The translations under genes were made by a program, and so were the position numbers. From positions 786,646,384 to 786,710,383 of the forward strand of contig OX422207.1 of the NCBI GenBank assembly GCA_949130495.1: a stretch of 64,000 nucleotides of DNA. The letters run 5' to 3'. The first letter of the stretch is position 1; the number at the start of each line of letters is the position of its first letter. Shown piece after piece: positions 1 through 10,201 of this stretch. The notes beneath the pieces were generated by a model that saw only the letters and a list, made by a program, of their open reading frames with translations, was not told the origin of the DNA and did no database searches. The stretch comes from Sambucus nigra. Its lineage: Eukaryota; Streptophyta; Magnoliopsida; Dipsacales; Adoxaceae.

Positions 1-388
1 TCCCTGGGAAGTTCCCAAGAGGAGGTTGCTTGATAGACCATGATAGCTCTCCCATGTCTTATCAGGTATGGTCCCTTGTGGGTACCAAACAACCTCACTC
101 GACATGTACATTCAAAAGATAAAATACATAATACAACATTATATTTCCTATTACAAACTACTGTCATCCAGGCGACTTTGTTCTTCAAATTGGATCCTTC
201 GAGCCAGGTCCGTTAGAGACTCTTCGAGATAGGGCGCTGCGAGCGACTTGCTGTGCAGGATCCTTGAGGTGGGTCTTACAAACCACTTGTATGGAGGATC
301 TTGTAAGTGTATTTATGGGATATCCTTCTTTGTAAACAATCGAATTGCCTGGCTAAATTAATCACTCATTGGGCAGGACACCCCTACA
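1..388 (-). repeat. 3' LTR of the Tat element (partial)
   Basis: This segment matches 13359-13720 and 14871-15260 with scattered differences; for example all three contain a tccctg(c/g)gaagttccc stretch. On the minus strand the LTR begins TGTAGGGGTGTCC at 388 and would end CTTACA to the left of the window. A purine-rich tract directly to the right (389-400) confirms the LTR edge. Confidence 0.85.
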
Positions 389-400
389 TTTTCCCCTTCA
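389..400 (-). other. Polypurine tract of the Tat element
   Basis: On the minus strand the bases read TGAAGGGGAAAA directly before the LTR start TGTAGGGG. This is the expected position and composition of the plus-strand DNA primer used in reverse transcription. Confidence 0.75.
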
Positions 401-780
401 AAGAGATATTTGTTTACTGCATGAAGAAATATCTGTACGAAATGTTTTTATAAATCTTGGATCTTCTCTCTTGGGGAAAATGAAAATGTTTATTCAAATT
501 TCCCCTAAAGCTCTTTGTTTCCTAAGGCAGATAAGACTTCAAGCATGTCACATTAAATGTAACCGTCATTTGCACTTCTGCTCATCACACGTGGTAGTGC
601 CAGGGCGCACGCATGTAAATGATTTTGCTAATCGTCATGTCATCCCTCACAGCGTCATCATTATGACCCTTGATTTTATATGGCCGCGCACGTTTGATAG
701 AGCCAGACTATTCCAGTGAGCTATTATTACACTTTTCCAAAGTGTCACTTTTTTTCGTCTTTTGGGGTTCATGTTTCCCC
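401..780. other. Non-coding stretch between PPT and antisense promoter
   Basis: No credible coding sequence was seen. It lies upstream of the plus-strand TATA box at 781 and is likely the promoter region of the antisense gene and the 3' untranslated part of the minus-strand element. Confidence 0.5.
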
Positions 781-788
781 TATAAAAG
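781..788 (+). promoter_or_regulatory. TATA box of the antisense gene
   Basis: TATAAAAG lies on the plus strand about 150 bp upstream of the ATG at 936. The spacing fits a plant RNA polymerase II promoter with a short leader. It is placed to drive the plant-mobile-domain reading frame, which runs against the host retrotransposon. Confidence 0.55.
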
Positions 789-935
789 AGGATATATCCT
801 CAATTCAAACTTTGCCTTTGGGTTATCACTTTATAAGTTTCAGCTTTTCTGCGAGAGTTAGGAAAGAAACCCTTGATTCCTTTAACTTTCTTGCTCTTTT
901 CTAGTTACTCTCTATTCTCTTATTTCGTATCTCTC

Positions 936-3696
936 ATGGAACCAGTGAAAAGAACTTTCTCTGTTAGGGGCGCTTCTCCTGTAACTCAGGCGCGCCAAGA
1001 TCAATGGGCACGATACCGTCATGACCCTTATTTTGGATACAATAACCACTTTTGGGAAACAGCGAAGCGATTCCTTGGTGCTTTGGTGCCGACTGAAAAT
1101 CCTAACCTGTTGATGGAGGAAGGCGAGGACACTGAAGACTTCGCTTACCTCCCCACTGCCACTATTACCCTCTTTTGAATTGAGCATGGTGATTTTCCCT
1201 ACTCAAAGGTAGAATTTGAAGCTTCTTCGGGTGACAGTGAGGGGTTGGGCCCTTGGACTGAGTATATCCATTCAAAATATTCCGTTCCGTTAGCCCTTAT
1301 AGGATTATATTTCACCCTTTAGATGGGTGACCTTACTCTTGCCAAGAACAATACTGCTCTGCAACTGTTAGTTTCTCGTTGGAGCCACGGGTCACACACC
1401 TTTGTGGCCACTTGGGGTGAGTTTACTGTCACCTTGGAAGATTTATGTGAACTTTTGAGGTTAGAGGGTGCTGGGTTTGACACCTTCTTCGAGGATGTTG
1501 TCTCTAGTGAAGAAAAAGCCTTAAGAGAGGAGCTGGGGGCTATGGTGAAGGACTGTTTGGTCCCTTACAACAAGTGCACCTACTCCGAAGTAATTTGTTA
1601 CTTTTATTTTATTGAGAAGAAGTCCGTTCTTAGAGCCCGCGAGGCAGCTAAGGAGAACCCTCGGGGGAAGTAAGTATTTAAACAACCTCTAATTATAAAA
1701 GGCTATGGGTCCTAAATCGAGTTGGAGGGCTATATCTAGGTGATGCTATCGAAGGTCTATCTTCCGGGAAAGTCCCACGACTGTCCTCGAAAGGATTTGA
1801 TCAACATGGTCGTTCGCATGGCCAATGGTGTAAAAATTTCCCTTACTGCCATTGTTATTGGCTCCTTATATACCTGGATAGACCGTGCAGTGGTGGAGTC
1901 TTCTCGAAGCATCGACAGGTTTGATGTTTCTAATTATGCCAACATTTTTCTCTTGACGACTTTTCTCTATGCCCACTTTCCTGATTACGCCCCCGCCTGT
2001 AATTACCCTTGTTCACAGCCCGTAAAGATCCCCCGAATCTATTATTGGAAGAATAAGAGTGCCAAGAAGCCTTTGATTTCCTTGATTAATTAAGCCGAAA
2101 GGTTCATACCTCTCCCCTATGTTGGGGTGAGTCAGTTTTTTACTAATAATTTCTTTGCTTAAGGGGAGCGTCCCATTACTCCTATTGACGAAGCCCTTGC
2201 TAGGAATTTATAAGAGAACACTGTCCCCCTTTTATTAATTTTCTCATATCTGCCTTCTTATACCGAATGGTTATCTTTTTATTCTGTGTATAGCCCACAC
2301 TGGGTGGCCTTATAGTTTGGTTACGACCAAGGGGTCCCCTTATTGAGTCATTTTACTCGACAGAAGCCCAACAATTTTTCTTTGGCCTGTTCAAATTATT
2401 TGACCTCCACTGTTATTAGTTTGTGTGCTAACTACCCAGCCAATGCCGTGATCCCGAGCAAAGAAGCTCGAGGAGGAAGGTCAGCTATGTTCATTAATGT
2501 GTTTTGGTAGAATCAGTTGGTTTGCTTTCAAACCAACCTCTTGAAGGAGCCCAGGTATACCGAAGTTGAAAGGTTTCCACCCACTGAGTTGGGTTTGAGG
2601 AATTGCACCACCCAATACTCCATTTTTCTTCTTAATATGGCCAATACCAACGCTCCCCCCAAGCACCCTCCGCTAGCGCCTGTGGATCAGGAAGTTGTAA
2701 AAAGAAATAAAGCCTCCCAAACCTCTGTTCAAGACGATGTTGCCCCTAGTCCTTCGAGGTCAGTTAGAAGGATTGAGTCTCCTCGCGCTACCTCATCAGG
2801 TGCGACAGTTAGGGCCACTCGAAAGCGCCTTTAAAAAAACTCTAAACTGTTCCGTAGCCTACAGTAGCCTCTACTCCTGACCCAAAGATTATCGAAGCTG
2901 TGAGCCAGATGGTGGATCGTCTTTGCCATATTTGGGACCATTTTAGTGAAAAAGACAGATCTTTCATATCAGTTGAGATGTTTGTTTATGGATTTTTTTA
3001 TGACCTTCAATCTGCTGGGGGTAGTAAAAAGAGGAAAACGATTAGCCCCCGTAAGCTTGTGATAGTATTTTCAGCATGTATCCCCTTAAGGCAGCGCCCG
3101 AAGTGATTGTGTGGAAGACATTGACTAATTTCCCTTCTGTTTTAACTAAGGGCCCTAGCCTGTTGATCGAGCGGCTGCTGGTTCATTTTCCTTCAACCTT
3201 TACCGCTCACTGCCTTCAACCGATTCCTGGAATGATGGCATGTTATTTGCTTGGGCTCACGATGGTGTTGGAGGAAATCCACAATACTCCCCTCTTTTCC
3301 CTTAGCCCTGATACCATCAAGACTTTACTGGGGAGGGTTAATGTGCTGACGAATGATGGGTTTTCTATGACTTGGTTGGTGGAGCTACTGTGGAGTTCTA
3401 AGAAGGCTGATCTTTCTATTGTCTATCACCGCCTCCAAAGTTCCCATCGTTTACAAGTGGCCATCTCAGAGGAGCTTGTAAGTCTAGAATCCCAATTGCT
3501 GATATCTGAATGAAGTGTGCAGGAGGCCCGTGAGGTAGTTTTTTATGCGAAGGCCGAGTTAGTTGAGAAAGAGCAGGAATTAGAGGCCATTCATCAGACC
3601 AAGGAGCTTCGTCAGAAGGATTTAACTGACCTTATTGCAGATCAAAGCAACCATGAGAAAATTCTTCCCCATCATCACCACCGGCTTCTTGGTTAA
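936..3696 (+). pseudogene. Antisense plant-mobile-domain (PMD-like) gene of the Tat element
   Basis: The coding trace starts at ATG 936 (MEPVKRTF). It stays in one frame to about 2834, with stops near 1176, 1320, 1671 and 2091, and then shifts frame for 2900-3696. Recognisable PMD features are the LVSRWSHGSHTF...WGEFTVTLEDLCELL block near 1370-1460, SLYTWIDRA near 1863-1890, and an RxxxxFGxDQGVP-like block near 2300-2345. The C-terminal part is low complexity (2640-2834) and then likely coiled coil (3430-3660). Antisense ORFs with a PMD or transposase-like domain are known from the Tat group; their function is not settled. The region 1669-1739 begins GTAAGT and ends TAG and could be a short intron, but joining it gives a stop. 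It has its own TATA box and poly(A) signal. Confidence 0.65.
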
Positions 3697-3826
3697 GAGA
3701 ATCTTCGTTTTATAATGGACGACCCCTAGCTTTATTATTCAGTGTTTCTTTTGTTGGTGCTGCTCATTTCTGTGGACTTTTGAATTTTCTGACTTGGTTG
3801 TAACCACAATGCTATCGTTTATTTGA

Positions 3827-3832
3827 AATAAA
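3827..3832 (+). terminator. Poly(A) signal of the antisense gene
   Basis: AATAAA lies about 130 bp after the last coding trace of the plus-strand antisense gene. The surrounding 3697-4114 stretch holds no other coding signal on either strand and looks like convergent 3' ends of the antisense gene and the minus-strand pol. Confidence 0.4.
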
Positions 3833-4114
3833 GAAACATTGGCAACTTTGGTGTTTCCTTTCCTTTCTATTATTTCAATTGAATATTGGTTACACTTACT
3901 ACATCAATGCTAAGTACATCGTGCATAATAAAGGAATCAGACAGTGAACTTGTGAAAATGAAATAGTGATCTAGCATATGCAATATGAATATTTCTTTTG
4001 ACTATATTAAATGGACAACCCCAATTGCTTTAAAGTATACATCCATCATTTAAAAAAAAACAAGTTAATGAACAAGAGTGGCAGAACATACATTCAAACG
4101 TAATAAATCTTCAG

Positions 4115-5138
4115 TCACTTATTGTTTAATTTAAAAGTCACATTATCTTCCAGCTTAGATATCTCGCAGTAACCCAAATCGTGAGCTTCTCGAACAATAT
4201 AGGGCCCTTCCCAGTTTGCTTCGAACTTTGGTAGTGACAAAACTCTAATGTGTCTTGTGCTTGCTTTTAGAACCAAGTCCCCCTCCTTGAACTTCATTGC
4301 CTTACCAATTAATTATAAGATTTGGATAACTTCTTTCTATATATCTCGAAGTGCCTCGCGGTATTATCCCTGTGCTCTTCTAAGGCTTCGAGTTGTAAAT
4401 GTCGTTTGTGAGGGAGCATAGCACTTCGTAGGTTGTAGCGAGCAGAAGGTACCTCGAGTATGGTCTAGTCCAACTTTTGCCCTAAATACTAAGGAGAATG
4501 GTGTGTACCCTTTTGGCTTTCTTTTTGTCATTCGATAAGCCCATAGAACCTCGAGGATCTTGTCATCTCATGAGCCTGGAAAATATTTTAACATTTTTTC
4601 CAAAATTTTCACTAAAGTTTTATGTGTGGCCTCATGCCTGCCCATTGCACTTCGGGTATGCCACTGTTGATTTGTCATGGATGATGGAATACTTTTCTTT
4701 GAGCAAGAGCACTTCGCTATTTATAAAGGGGGTACCATTGTCCGACAAAAACACCTTCGGGATACCAAAGAGACAAATAATGTATTCCTTTATAAATTGA
4801 GCTACTACCATCGCAGTGGATTTCTTGAGCGGTATGACCTCCGCCCAGTTCGTAAAATATTCTGTGTCTAGTAAGATCTATATCTTTCCTTGTGACGAAG
4901 GGTTGATGGCTCCTACCAGGTCAAAGGACCAAGTATGGAATGGGAATGGTGTAGATGGAGAGTGCAGGTCCACTGAAAGAGCGTGAATCATATTCCCATG
5001 TAGCTGACAAGATTTCCACCTTCGAATAAAATTAGCTGAGTCTTTCTCCATCGAAGGCCAATAATAACCCAAAGTCATTTGTTGATCGTAAATCTTAGCT
5101 CCTCCGATGTGCCCTGGGTTGTGAGCTTTCTTTAACAC
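4115..5138 (-). pseudogene. Tat integrase (broken)
   Basis: Reading from 5138 downward: a zinc-binding block with HNPGH and GYYWPSM, in which the first Cys of the CxxC pair has become Trp (RRWKSCQLHG). Then comes the catalytic core with D in SFDLVGAI near 4920 and D in SDNGTPF near 4735. The region of the catalytic Glu near 4655 reads as a stop. The C-terminal part at 4115-4297 has GDLVLK and WEGPYIV, the GPY/F-type integrase tail. Several frameshifts and stops separate these parts. It would have inserted element cDNA into chromosomes; it cannot be functional now. 5139-5709 holds the RNase H to integrase linker with no open frame. Confidence 0.8.
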
Positions 5139-5709
5139 CTCCTTAACCTCCTATCTTCTTATGCACCTTAGAAGCCTGTCGTGGTAGCTACGTTGGTACA
5201 ACTGCCCATCTTATATGAAGTACCTCGTGCTCACCTTTTTATCTTTATAGCGTCCTCTTGATTTGCTGGCATCACTCCATCTATCAATAAATCCATGTAG
5301 GGATGTATCCAGTCTCGTGGCTGGTTAATGAAGTTTCATTCTGCTGCCTGATAAAAAAGACATCACTTCAAACACTCTCTCTGCACTGCGGAGGCCTCCT
5401 GTATCATTGAAGGCCAGTAGTGCCCTACCTGTTGTATCCTCATGTACAAAGAGATCTCGGTGGTCTCATAACTATCTTCGTGTACTTCAATCAGCCTTTT
5501 TTAGGTTCTTAGGGGTCCACACACCTGGGCAACCAACCTCCTTTATTCTTGTAGTATAAGTTATCCCTAGCAATAAAGTACTGCACTAAATTGGCTAGGT
5601 TAAGTGTCCTTTCCCCTCTCTCAAACTTCCTTCAGATTTTACCCCTACAATCATCTTTGTCCTCTGAGGGTAGCATCTCAGATACCGTCGAGGTCATTCT
5701 CTTTATGAT

Positions 5710-6111
5710 TCAGACCGCAGTTGACTTTCCATCAAAGGCAATATTTTGTGCGATGGTGGCATAGGCATTCGCATGTCTGTTCATCATTCTAGGGTGCCTC
5801 TTTATCTTTACCACCTCGAACTGTCCAAGAAGTCGCTGGATGATCGTACGGTACGGTTCCAGACTCATGTTCTTAAGAGAAAATTCCCCTATCACTTATT
5901 TCACTACCAAGTTAGAATCCCCTTTAGTTTTTAGGGCTTGGATGTCCCTTCTCAGTGCTTTGAGTAACCCTAGGACCAGTGTCTCATATTCAGCTTCATT
6001 ATTTGAGCATTCGAACTCCAATTTGAAAAATAAGCAAATTTCTTCACTGCCTATTTGCAGAATGACTCCCTCTCCTCCTTTTTTCTCGGCTGAAGAGCCT
6101 TCGAACTCCAT
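5710..6111 (-). pseudogene. Second RNase H domain of the Tat element
   Basis: Two abutting frames show an RNase H fold beyond the one next to RT. Motifs are the strand GGEGVIL, the SNNEAEYETL block containing the catalytic Glu, the KGDSNLVVK block with the catalytic Asp, and a C-terminal NRHANAYATIA block where an Asp would be expected (the family usually has ADALA). A second RNase H is typical of the Tat clade. It lies between the RT-linked RNase H and integrase. A frame change near 5895 breaks it. Confidence 0.75.
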
Positions 6112-6134
6112 ACTCCATTCGTCTAGGTTGGCTT

Positions 6135-6643
6135 CTACAAAATTGGCCTGGAGGTCACAGTCGGGAGCTCTTCAATAGGCGGCTCGAACGCCCCAGATGA
6201 GAAAATGGCCAATAAATTTGCATACGCATGACTTTTGATGGCCTGAGGGACCACACACTTGAGATCATAATCTGAAGAGATTAGAAACCATCTACCTTCC
6301 TTGCCTATCAATAACGTTTTATCAAGCAAAAATTTTATAGGATCGCACTTAGTTACAATATGAACCGTGAACAATAATAAGTAATGCCTTAGCTTTTGTG
6401 CTACAAATACAAGGGCTGAATAGTGCCTCTCAATGATAGTATATCTTTCCTCAGGCCCATGTATAATCCTACTCAAGTAATAAATAGATTTTTCAATGAC
6501 TTCTTTATCTTGGGCTAACGAATCCCTAATAGATCGTCTTGTTGACGTAAGATATAAACGTAAAGGGGTACCTGCCTTTGGGTGAATCATTGTGTGAGGA
6601 GAAGTAAGGAGTGCCTTCAGTTTGTCTATAGCTTCTTGGTGTA
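6135..6643 (-). pseudogene. RT-associated RNase H region of Tat pol
   Basis: An open frame to 6590 whose coding trace extends to the insertion at 6643. Motifs include LRLYLTST, YYLSRIIHG, ERHYSALVF, KLRHYLLLF and GRWFLIS, in the order expected of the RNase H-like domain after Ty3/gypsy RT. Upstream the trace reads HQEAIDKLKALLTSP and joins the frame at 8279 once the 1.6 kb solo LTR and one copy of its target duplication are removed. Confidence 0.8.
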
Positions 6644-6648
6644 TTGCT

Positions 6649-8273
6649 TGTTGTAACGCGAGGCCCCCAATTTTAAAATCTTATTACAAAAAGTAATTTC
6701 AATTTCCTTTTAAAAGATGCGGAAGCGAGATGGTTCAATTAAACACACAACACCAAATTTTAATTTCTTTCAAATTAAAATTAAACCAAGTGAAATAAGA
6801 TTAAATCTACACATATTTTAATTTCACTTAAACCAAATTAGTTTAACTCAAGTCCTAGAAATTTGCCTAACAATATTAATTCATTTTAGCAAATTAGGCC
6901 AAACCAAATTTTATCAAATTAAAGAAGGTGACTTGAACTAAATTAATTTAAACATTACCCAAATTCATTTTGCACCAAATTAAGTAAGTAGTGATTTAAA
7001 CCAATTTTATCTTTTTACCTAAGCATGCATTCTAGGTGAATTATGCAAAAGATAAAATAAACAATTAATCACTACGCCGCGAAGTACGAGGAAAAACCCA
7101 CAACGGGAAAAAACCTCGGACGACTCTAGCCTTAAGTCCACTAAGTATGGTATTTTACAAGTACAAGAAAAAAGACTTACAACACTCGACTCGACTCCTT
7201 TCAAGACCCGATGCTCCTTATTATACCGACCTCCGCTTAGTTGATAATCCCGGACTCCACCGGAACCTTGGAATCCACCAATGAGACTTTATCTGGTCAC
7301 CGTCACCCAAACAAGGAGCCTTTCTCCAAGTGGGTAACCCATAGCAAACGGACTTCTTCTTTAAGGGATTTAGAAGTAAACCCAAACAATCTCTTCAATG
7401 CGGTAGAGAAAAACCCGGTGCCAAACACTCCAAGCCAGATGTATATATATTGAAACTTGTAATAAACAATATGGGTGAAACACAAGTGTTTATGGATTTT
7501 TCATGAAGACAAAACACATAAACATGAACTTTGTCTTTTGAATTTTGAAGCTCTCTAAAACTCTCTCCAGGAGATGGAAAGTTATGAAAAAGTTAGTTCC
7601 CGCACCTTATCAAATCTGGCAAAAGATAGTGGGAAAAGTAGTGGAAAAAGTGGGAAAACCGTAAAAAACTGCCCAAAATTTTTTCCCACCAAAACTCGTT
7701 CGAACGACTTTTTGTTCGAACAACTTTACTAACGAGTTTCCTGAGCGAAAAATGAAATCTCATTAGAAGTCTCGTTCGAACGACCTGGCAATCTCTTTCG
7801 AACGAGATGCCAGTTCATTCGAACGACATGGTAATCTCGTTCGAACGAGATACCAGTGCGTTTCGAATGATGTTCCGGAAAATAAAAAAATAGTAAATAT
7901 TCATTTTAAGTCAAATTTTTTTTATGACAAGCTCTAATAAATATTTTTTGAGTAAAAAAAAATCGATAAAACAATTTATAAAAAGTTTATAAATTACATC
8001 CTTTTTAATTATTGTTCCAAGCTCTTATATATATATATATATATTAAAATGCATTCATAACTTAGGAGCAATGGAACCATGCTGATGATGTAGAAACGAG
8101 GCACAATACACACGACATTTGATGATGCTTTAATATCTTGGCTACTACGTCTTCAACTACCCCGTCATAGGCTTAAATGGATACCATTAAAAACTATCCT
8201 ATAACATAAACGTTTTTGTCCGAAATTGAGCCAAAACTACATTAAGACTCAATTGGAGAATTTTGTCCTTACA
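6649..8273. mobile_element. Solo LTR (1625 bp) inserted in Tat pol, TSD TTGCT
   Basis: The element starts TGTTGTAACG and ends CCTTACA. It is flanked by TTGCT at 6644-6648 and TTGCT at 8274-8278, a 5-bp duplication typical of LTR retrotransposons. No coding region, PBS or PPT was found, so a solo LTR left by LTR-LTR recombination is the best reading. Orientation is not decided. It contains a TTCGAA-centred motif cluster and a short TA run near 8029. The family was not identified. Confidence 0.75.
7696..7867. repeat. Cluster of TTCGAA-centred palindromes in the solo LTR
   Basis: Seven TTCGAA cores lie within about 170 bp. TCGTTCGAACGA occurs at 7696-7707 and 7772-7783, TTGTTCGAACAA at 7712-7723, and an 18-bp perfect palindrome with the same core at 7834-7851. 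Imperfect copies are centred near 7799, 7820 and 7864. Sequence between the cores is not conserved. Similar clusters with other cores occur in the Tekay-like LTRs of this window. Confidence 0.8.
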
Positions 8274-9551
8274 TTGCTTCCCATTCAAACATCACGCCCT
8301 TTCTCAGCAGCTCCATCAAGGGGTGTGTTACCTCAGCCAGCCCTAGGGCAAATCGCCTCAAGTAGGAGACCCTGCCAAGAAAACTCTTTAACTCTTTCAT
8401 TGATTTTGGTCTAGACATGTCAAGGATGGCTCGTCGTTTATCCAAATCCATTTGTACCCCCTGGCGGTTCCAGGAATTTCCCACTCATTACCCCGAAGGC
8501 GCATTTGAGAGGGTTCGTCTTTAGCATATATTTTTTACAGCGAGTGAATACCCTCCTCAAATCGTCCAGGTGAGATCCCTCCTTCTTGGATTTAATCACC
8601 AAATCATCAACATAAATCTCCACGGTCTTGTGGAAAAGGTCATGGAAGATGGCCATCATCGTTCTCTGGTAGGTGGCTCCTGCGTTCTTCAATCTAAAAG
8701 TCATGACTATGTACATAAAATTACCCAAATACATCCAAAAAGTAGTCTTTTCTGCGTCGATCGAATCTATTTTTATCTGATTATATCCCACATAGCCATC
8801 CATGAAGCTGTACATCTCATGGCCTACTGTTTCATCGATCAGGCTATTAATTGACGGCAACGGGAATTCATCCTTCGGGCACGTCCGATTTAGGTCTCTG
8901 AAGTCTACGCATATTTTGAGTTGACTCTTATCCTTCTTTCCAATAAGCACAATGCTAGAGTGCCAGATCAGATGTTGGATCAGGTCTATTAAACCAGCTG
9001 TGAGGAACATCTGAACCTCTTCTTTAATCTTTAGGTCCAACTCTATCTTATACGTTCGAGTGGCCGATTTCTCCAGAATGGCCGAGGGAAAACATTCAAC
9101 TTATGGTAACTCACCTCCTGGTCTACTCCAGGCATCTCAATGAACTTCAAGACGAAGACGTTTTTGAACTCCGACAGCATCTTGATCAACTCCCCTTGAG
9201 GGGTTCCCTTCAATTCCTTCGAGATAAAAATAGGGTTTGGATCTTCTCCTTCTCTAGCCAAGTCAATCTTTTCTAACTCTTGGATCTGCGATCGAGGGCT
9301 ATCCCTTATGCATTTTGGTTCTTCTTCAAGTTCCTCTATAAACTCTAGTATTCTAGAGTTATCGATTACCAAGCATTTCCCCTGGTTATCCGCCAGGAAG
9401 CATTTATAGAAAGAGTCAGCTTCATCGTCCAGACTCTGAGCTTCCCATTCACGCCTTCATAATTTGTAGATAATTCCATCGCTAGGAAAAACCACCCGCT
9501 TGCATTATTGGTCCACTTGGTTCTGAAAAGGCCTCTTACTGTGATTCTCAT
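8274..9551 (-). pseudogene. Tat reverse transcriptase (broken)
   Basis: The pre-RT segment at 9043-9372 has KMLSEFKNVF and MPGVDQEVSYHKL. The main RT frame at 8438-9040 has the block GKKDKSQLKICVDFRDLN, PLPSINSLIDE, and the catalytic YVDD in VEIYVDDLVIKS. The thumb and linker, LDKRRAILDMSRPKSMKELKSFLGRVSYL as two adjoining blocks, lie at 8279-8484 in another frame. Frameshifts near 9085 and 8460 separate the parts. The catalytic Asp pair is intact although the gene is not. Confidence 0.85.
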
Positions 9552-9848
9552 CCACCTCTCTCACTGTTCGCCTGGTGAGAACATACTGCGTTTGGACTTA
9601 GTTCTCAATAATGTTGATGCATGGAGTCATTTGATCACGAAGTTGCCTTGATAGACTCTGGCACCTCATCGCTCCCAGTTCGCGCTCTTCTTCATAAGTT
9701 ACAATTGTTCGAGCAGGCGCCCGCACCCTCTCTCGAGTTGACGGGATCCTTATCCCCCTGTATATCATGTTACCATGGTAGCTTCTTCCCCCAGATCAGT
9801 ATAGAAAGTTGCGTCCACCATATGAGCCTTCTCCTTTATGAAAGGTTT

Positions 9849-10178
9849 CTAATAAGTAGATCGAATCACCACCTCTTTACCCTTTATGTTTGCTTTAGCA
9901 CATTGATGATAAGTGGAGGGTACCAACCTGTGGTTGTGTATCCATACTCTACCTTCCAATAGCTGGTATGACGGCTCATAATTCATGATGTGTAATTTAA
10001 TATGGGAAATGATGTTCCCCATTGTGATGCCCACGTTAACATAACCCACTGACGTGGAGGATTTATTATCATAACCTGATATTGCCAACGAATGGGGAAC
10101 TATCCTTGTCTTGGATAATCCGGTGGCGTAAAAGTATCCAATGGGCATTATATTGATGGATGACCCTCCATCCAACAA
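9849..10178 (-). pseudogene. Tat aspartic protease
   Basis: An open frame with the active-site block LDGGSSINIMP and the downstream LEGRVWIHNHRLVPSTYHQ block, which in this clade usually reads LLGRPWIH. The domain would cleave the gag-pol polyprotein. It lies directly after gag, as expected. 9552-9848, between PR and RT, has broken frames and no domain I recognise. Confidence 0.75.
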
Positions 10179-10201
10179 GACTCATGAGAAAACACAATCA
10201 T

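Noticed and set aside
1669..1739. Intron in the antisense PMD gene
   Set aside because: GTAAGT and TAG ends exist, but joining the exons gives an immediate stop and the intervening bases can be read as mutated coding sequence.
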